A stretch of 64,000 bases of DNA from Coemansia sp. RSA 487. Its lineage: Eukaryota; Kickxellomycota; Kickxellomycetes; Kickxellales; Kickxellaceae. Made by a program: the position numbers and the translations under genes. The stretch spans positions 124,001 to 188,000 of the forward strand of contig JANBRJ010000020.1 of NCBI GenBank assembly GCA_027577595.1. Direction: 5' to 3'. Shown piece after piece: positions 59,756 through 64,000 of the stretch. The notes beneath the pieces are model-generated. The model had not been told where the DNA came from. It ran no database searches and saw nothing but the letters and a program-made list of their open reading frames with translations. Each line of letters begins with the position of its first letter. Position 1 is the first letter of the stretch.

Positions 59756-60820
59756 ATGTCGCAAAACGTTATCAAAGTTGGCGTCGTTGGGTTTGGGATG
59801 TCTGCGCGCGTTTTCCATTGTCCATTGGTTTCTGCTAGTGATAAGTATGAACTCACTGCTGTTGTGGAACGCCATTCGGAAAAAAGCAAGAGCGTGTATC
59901 CGCAGGTGCGCGTTGTCAGAAGCATTGATGAACTGTTGGATCTTCCTGATATTGACCTTGTCATTGTCACCACACCGAACGATACGCATGTTCCATATGC
60001 GCGCAAGTTGCTTACGGCTGGAAAGCATTGCGTTGTCGAGAAGCCCTTTACCGTGACCGAAAAGGAGGCACGCGAATTGGATCTGCTTGCAAAGCAAACT
60101 GGAAAAGTGCTAAGCGTCTTCCAGAACAGGAGATGGGATGGCGATTTTCTGACAGTCAAGAATATTCTGTCTGAAAATGTTCTTGGCCGCGTGGTCGAAA
60201 TTGAGAGTCGCTTTGATAGATATCGAACCTTCAAAAAGGAAAACGCTTGGCGTGAGGCAAGCGATTTCCCAGGGAGTGGGGTTCTGTATGATCTGGGTTC
60301 ACACCTTTTCGATCAGATAGTCGATATCTATGGCACGCCCGAGTATGTTACGGCCACTCTACGCAACGAGCGCCAAATCCAGGGTGCTCCTGATGACTCC
60401 TTTTTGGTTGTTCTTGACTACCCGTCAAAGAACTTTAAGGCTATATGTCGCGCAGGCATGCTAGTCCGCGACCAGCCTCCACGGTTTACTGTGTTTGGCA
60501 CACGCGGGACATTTACAAAATATGGCTTGGATGTGCAGGAGGATCAGCTTAAGCAGGGGATCACACCACAGAGCCTCGAGTTCGGGAAGGATACACCTGG
60601 AAAGTATGGTGTGCTTGATTCGGAGATACACCCTGGAATTCATGTTAAAGGTGCTGTCACTACTGCCGACGGCACGTACCAAGCATACTACGACAATGTA
60701 GCAGCTGCGATAGCAGGGGACGCTGACCTAATAGTCAGTGCTGACCAAGCCGCAAACGTCATCCGAATTATCGAGCTCGCAAAGAAGAGCAGCAACGAGC
60801 ATCGTTCACTTGCTTTTTAG
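59756..60820 (+). CDS. Gfo/Idh/MocA-family oxidoreductase
   Basis: NAD(P)-dependent dehydrogenase of 354 residues. IKVGVVGFGMSARVFHCPL is the dinucleotide-binding start. VIVTTPNDTHVPYARK and VEKPFTVTEKEA (the EKP signature with the conserved Lys) follow. GVLYDLGSHLFDQIVDIYG holds the conserved D-x-x-x-H pair of the active site. Fungal relatives are often annotated as galactose/xylose 1-dehydrogenase or inositol-dehydrogenase-like; the substrate is not predictable here. The start is set at MSQNVIKV, as the frame upstream (to 59549) is a Phe-rich leader. Confidence 0.9.
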   Translation: MSQNVIKVGVVGFGMSARVFHCPLVSASDKYELTAVVERHSEKSKSVYPQVRVVRSIDELLDLPDIDLVIVTTPNDTHVPYARKLLTAGKHCVVEKPFTVTEKEARELDLLAKQTGKVLSVFQNRRWDGDFLTVKNILSENVLGRVVEIESRFDRYRTFKKENAWREASDFPGSGVLYDLGSHLFDQIVDIYGTPEYVTATLRNERQIQGAPDDSFLVVLDYPSKNFKAICRAGMLVRDQPPRFTVFGTRGTFTKYGLDVQEDQLKQGITPQSLEFGKDTPGKYGVLDSEIHPGIHVKGAVTTADGTYQAYYDNVAAAIAGDADLIVSADQAANVIRIIELAKKSSNEHRSLAF

Positions 60821-61007
60821 CATGTTCTTTTTTTCCAATCTTTGCTGGATACAAAAAAAATACACCCGCTATATTTTCATATGCCCCAAAATCAATGTCG
60901 ATATCGTAGCCAAGCATATCATTTAGAACTACATAAACCGTATTTGTGAGATTGCCAGAGTGTAACAATATCAGAAGCATTCCTTATTTTCATTTTGTGG
61001 AGTTACC

Positions 61008-61886
61008 ATGTCTAAAGCTCTGGATGCTCTTGTGCGTGAGCGCTATGCAAACGCAGTCGCCCAAGGTGCTCTTTTATTTACAGAGTCGACAGTTCATCTA
61101 AAGAGAGAGAATAGCGTTCAATTCGAAATACGATACGTACCTGCCCTCGCGAAAAAACCAAATTCCAGGCCAAAGGAAAATCTAGAATCAAAGGGGTTCG
61201 TAAACCCATTTCTGCCATATGATGAAAGGCTGTTTGTCAAAAGCCTTGGCACATCGCACAACTTGTTGCTGAACAAATACTGTGTGGTACCACACCACCT
61301 TCTTATCACGACTGCGGACTTTGAGCAGCAAGGCGAACCACTTACAGAGAGCGACTTTTCTGCTGTTATGGACACCTGCAACAACATATCGTATCAACAT
61401 ATTGTGTTTTACAACTCTGGTGAGGAGTCTGGGGCAAGCCAGCCGCACAAACACCTACAGCTGTTGCCAATGCCCAAGAATTTTGACATGCCTCCATTGC
61501 TCGGCCTTTGGCTTAGTGAGAAACCTCCGCCAGGTGTTGTGTATACATCAAGCAGTCTGCCGTTTGAACATTTTGGAGTCTGGCTGGGTAATGCACTACT
61601 TACACCGTCTGCGCTTTTGGAAGCATACTCTGCCGCACTCAAGGCACTGACCAACCAATATGGACAGAATGTATCGTACAACATGGTTCTGGTTGCAGAC
61701 GCACTCGTTCTGTTCCCTAGGCAATACAGCAAATGGAATGGGATAGGCGTAAACTCTCTTGGGTTTGCTGGACTATTTCTATGCAAGTCAAAAGACGAGA
61801 TGGCGTTGATAGAAAATGTAGGAGTCTTTAAAATACTAACAAATGTTGGAGTAGCATTCAACAGATCAGCTACTCCATCAACTTGA
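61008..61886 (+). CDS. APA1: Diadenosine tetraphosphate phosphorylase (Apa1/Apa2)
   Basis: Splits Ap4A with phosphate to ATP and ADP (ATP adenylyltransferase), cytosolic. 292 residues. NPFLPYDERLFV, LLNKYCVVPHHLLITT and YNSGEESGASQPHKHLQLLP are signatures. The HIT-like active site is His147-x-His149-x-Gln151. YNMVLVADALVLFPR is the C-terminal family block. The length is close to yeast Apa1 (321), somewhat shorter. Confidence 0.94.
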   Translation: MSKALDALVRERYANAVAQGALLFTESTVHLKRENSVQFEIRYVPALAKKPNSRPKENLESKGFVNPFLPYDERLFVKSLGTSHNLLLNKYCVVPHHLLITTADFEQQGEPLTESDFSAVMDTCNNISYQHIVFYNSGEESGASQPHKHLQLLPMPKNFDMPPLLGLWLSEKPPPGVVYTSSSLPFEHFGVWLGNALLTPSALLEAYSAALKALTNQYGQNVSYNMVLVADALVLFPRQYSKWNGIGVNSLGFAGLFLCKSKDEMALIENVGVFKILTNVGVAFNRSATPST

Positions 61887-61972
61887 CGTTGATATGGGGT
61901 AACCGACCCTGTTGCTTCAACTTCTTTTTCTTCATATTAATATTGTCAAATAAAAATTGTTGAAAAAAGAAC

Positions 61973-62728
61973 CTAAATACCAAAACCAGGATGGATAAAA
62001 TGGTTAATCAGCGCCTGTTGGCTTGCTTGCTGGGCCTCAATGAATCCAGGGTCGAGGTTGACAATCATTCCTTGGTTGTTAATCGGGATAAATACATCGT
62101 TATCGCCAGCCATTGCAGGACCAACATTGCCAGAGATCTCGTTAAATGAAGGATCAACAAAGTTGTTGTCGCTGACCTCCGTGTTGTCGTTGACCTGCGC
62201 AAGAGAGTTGCCGACTGGGTTTGAGATAGCAGCATCGTCAAATGAGAGATCAGGATCCATCGATCCTTCGCTCATGGCCCCGTTATTTACTGTCGGATCG
62301 TTCACTGCAGCAGGAGCATTGACGTTGCTGACATCAACGGGTGCCTCGCGCTTGAACGCAATGTTTTGAGGGCCGCTGTCCCCAGGAGCAAATATCTGAT
62401 TGCCGCTGCCAACAACAGCACCACCTTCAGTGTCGGACGCAAGGTTGAGAGTCGGGTTGGAGACGATGTTATCATGGAAGTTGAGGTTCTTGTTTACATC
62501 CGTAAGGGAGTTGCCCGATGCCCCAGCTATGACCGCACCGTCGAATGAAAGACCAGAGTCAAGAGATCCTTCTTCCATAGCACCGTTGTTGATGTTTGGA
62601 TGATCTACAGCAACGGGCCCGTTGACCTGTTTGCTATCTGCATCCGACTCGCCAACAATGGTCTGTCTAACGGCTAGAGGAGCGGCGCAAGCGGCGGCAA
62701 TGAGGGTGGTAAGTGCAACAAGACGCAT
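61973..62728 (-). CDS. Small secreted protein with internal duplication and Kex2-like site
   Basis: 251 residues, no known family. The signal peptide is MRLVALTTLIAAACAAPLAV. Two modules of about 80 residues repeat with a spacing of 101: NNGAMEEGSLDSGLSFDGA (47-65) with NNGAMSEGSMDPDLSFDDA (148-166), and GNSLTDVN (72-79) with GNSLAQVN (173-180). Between them lies FKREAP (Lys126-Arg127-Glu-Ala), a Kex2 dibasic site followed by the Glu-Ala expected for Ste13-type trimming. Composition is Asn/Asp/Gly-rich, acidic and Cys-free outside the signal peptide. The role is unknown; wall-associated or signalling roles are guesses. Confidence 0.75.
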   Translation of the reverse strand: MRLVALTTLIAAACAAPLAVRQTIVGESDADSKQVNGPVAVDHPNINNGAMEEGSLDSGLSFDGAVIAGASGNSLTDVNKNLNFHDNIVSNPTLNLASDTEGGAVVGSGNQIFAPGDSGPQNIAFKREAPVDVSNVNAPAAVNDPTVNNGAMSEGSMDPDLSFDDAAISNPVGNSLAQVNDNTEVSDNNFVDPSFNEISGNVGPAMAGDNDVFIPINNQGMIVNLDPGFIEAQQASQQALINHFIHPGFGI

Positions 62729-63836
62729 GGCTGGCTAGATAGCAAAGATGTTTGCAAGCTAGAATCTTTGAAAAAAGTGACGAAAGGTATGGAAAATAGA
62801 TGATGCGATGGCAACAAGGATACTGTAGGTAATCAAAGGGGAACAGAGTCGAAAGACTGGAAAGGTAAAATAATTGCGAAAGAGGAAATAGGATATAACG
62901 ATGGTAAAAAGAAAAGTGGTTACAACCACAAACGTTCTTGCAATTTGGGGGTGGTAGATGTATTTAAAGAGAAAAGCTGTTATAAAAGGAAGCAAACATT
63001 TGCAACTTACTAAATATATTGTGGCGTATGCCTTTCTCACTTTGATGTTTCAGGATTATATTTTGTTTTACAGCTAATTTCTGTTCGTTTCAAAAGCGCA
63101 GTCGGAAACCAGGAAGTAAACAACAGCGAGATATTATGACATGTTTCCCTTTTCAAAGTAAACAAAGAACTAAAGCGGTGTTGGATTCATGTACACAATG
63201 GGGACATTTCAAATTTGAACAGTGCTCTAGCTGTAAAAAATTGCAGCGTCTTTTGCAAACCCAAGTAGCTTGAATGCATCTAAACAATGCCATGATAGAA
63301 GATATCTCACTATATCAGCAAAAGAGGGAACAATGGGAGCAACATTTGGCGGCCCAAACCATCAACACGCAAAGACAATGTCCCTATTTTAATACAATAT
63401 ATACAAACCGCTTTTAGCTTTTTTTACAGAACAATGCAAACAACAAAGGGTATCACCGTTTCAGACAAGGAAAACAGATTAATTCATATAAATGTGGCTT
63501 CAAAGTCACCAAGTAATATAAACAGTCCAGCCACAGAAAGCAATAGAACATATGTATTCATGTAAATTAATTTGAGATCGCGACAGAGAAACAGATCAAT
63601 GGTTCCTCGATAACAGTGCCAACTAATACATTCAGCCGACATACCATGTCCTATTATTATATCCGAAGACGGAGCCGACCTCTATTGTCAGCGCAGTGGT
63701 TACATTAAAATCCACACGGCTTTATTATTATGCTTTGAAAATGCACTTTAAATCGTAATCAAATAGTATTTAAAACAATAGGTCTGAAATACGACAGAAA
63801 GAAAATAATTATCTGGTGAGCAGGTTCAGCTAGTAA
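62729..63836. other. Intergenic
   Basis: About 1.1 kb, AT-rich, between two minus-strand secreted-protein genes. No gene or repeat recognised. Confidence 0.5.
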
Positions 63837-64000
63837 TTAGTTGGGGCCTTGTCCGAGATCGTTGGTTAGTTTGTTGACAACATCGCCAACTGCGCCGGTG
63901 ATGGGCGCAAGGGTCTTAACAAGACCGCCAAGAGCGCCGTCGTAAGGGGTATGCTGGGAAGGAAGAGGTGCAGCGGCAACGGCGCAAATGAGAATCGAAA
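63837..64000 (-). CDS. Small secreted protein, 3' part only
   Basis: The minus-strand frame ending TAA at 63839-63837 reads SILICAVAAAPLPSQHTPYD, then GALGGLVKTLAPITGAVGDV and VNKLTNDLGQGPN. The hydrophobic run followed by AAAPLP looks like the end of a signal peptide, so only a few N-terminal residues are missing beyond the window. The mature part would be about 45 residues, Gly/Leu/Val-rich and amphipathic, without Cys. No family recognised. Codon use and position resemble the neighbouring secreted protein. Confidence 0.6.
   Translation of the reverse strand, partial: SILICAVAAAPLPSQHTPYDGALGGLVKTLAPITGAVGDVVNKLTNDLGQGPN

Noticed and set aside
1-64000. CRISPR arrays, bacterial operons, phage genes
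   Set aside because: Intron-containing eukaryotic genes throughout; no regularly spaced repeats of CRISPR type.

Overview
This window is gene-dense nuclear DNA of a fungus. Fungus-type markers are a Hog1/Sty1 stress MAP kinase, the ERMES barrel Mdm10, an Efr3 scaffold and a Urk1-like fused pyrimidine-salvage enzyme. Introns are few and short: supported ones are 127-218 bp, starting GTAAGT and ending TAG. Intergenic gaps are compact. Together these suggest an early-diverging lineage (a Kickxellomycotina-like fungus is my guess); the species cannot be fixed from this sequence alone.

Layout. 0-8.5 kb: one copy of a dispersed repeat, HOG1, a membrane-anchored SDR, a DMT-family transporter, a G-protein gamma subunit and glucosylceramide synthase. 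9.5-20.2 kb: splicing factor Cwc24, a HAX1-like protein, uridine kinase/UPRT, a GPH-type sugar transporter, TOR subunit Lst8, Fe-S targeting factor Cia2 and Efr3. 21.8-31.8 kb: 40S protein uS2/Rps0, Mdm10, a serine/threonine dehydratase-like enzyme, tRNA-His guanylyltransferase Thg1, the second (inverted) copy of the dispersed repeat, and glycogen branching enzyme. 31.8-39.8 kb: a very GC-rich block with a FIT2/Scs3 protein and a SAM-domain protein, then Isd11, an initiator tRNA-Met, a Ymc1-type mitochondrial carrier, ATP synthase epsilon and cysteinyl-tRNA synthetase. 41.1-46.7 kb: a TALE homeobox gene followed by a 4.8-kb AT-rich gene desert holding a diverged repeat pair, a tRNA-Thr-like fragment and possible Myb-like relics. 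46.7-64 kb: a secreted GH18 chitinase, an OTU deubiquitinase, a giant Med16, an unrecognised coiled-coil protein, a divergent pair of NAD(P)-dependent oxidoreductases, Ap4A phosphorylase, and two small secreted proteins. One of these has an internal duplication around a Kex2-like site; the other is cut by the window end.

There are no operons: neighbours are mostly unrelated housekeeping genes. Several are mitochondrial (Isd11, Atp15, Ymc1-like, Mdm10, CysRS leader), and several act in stress or nutrient signalling (Hog1, Lst8, G-gamma). I found no CRISPR array and no readable mobile-element protein. The most unusual features are the KREA-bearing duplicated secreted protein, the desert beside the homeobox gene, the inverted dispersed repeat pair, and the HAX1-like gene in a fungus. 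Coordinates assume ATG starts; several long open frames extend upstream of the ATG and those extensions were not used.
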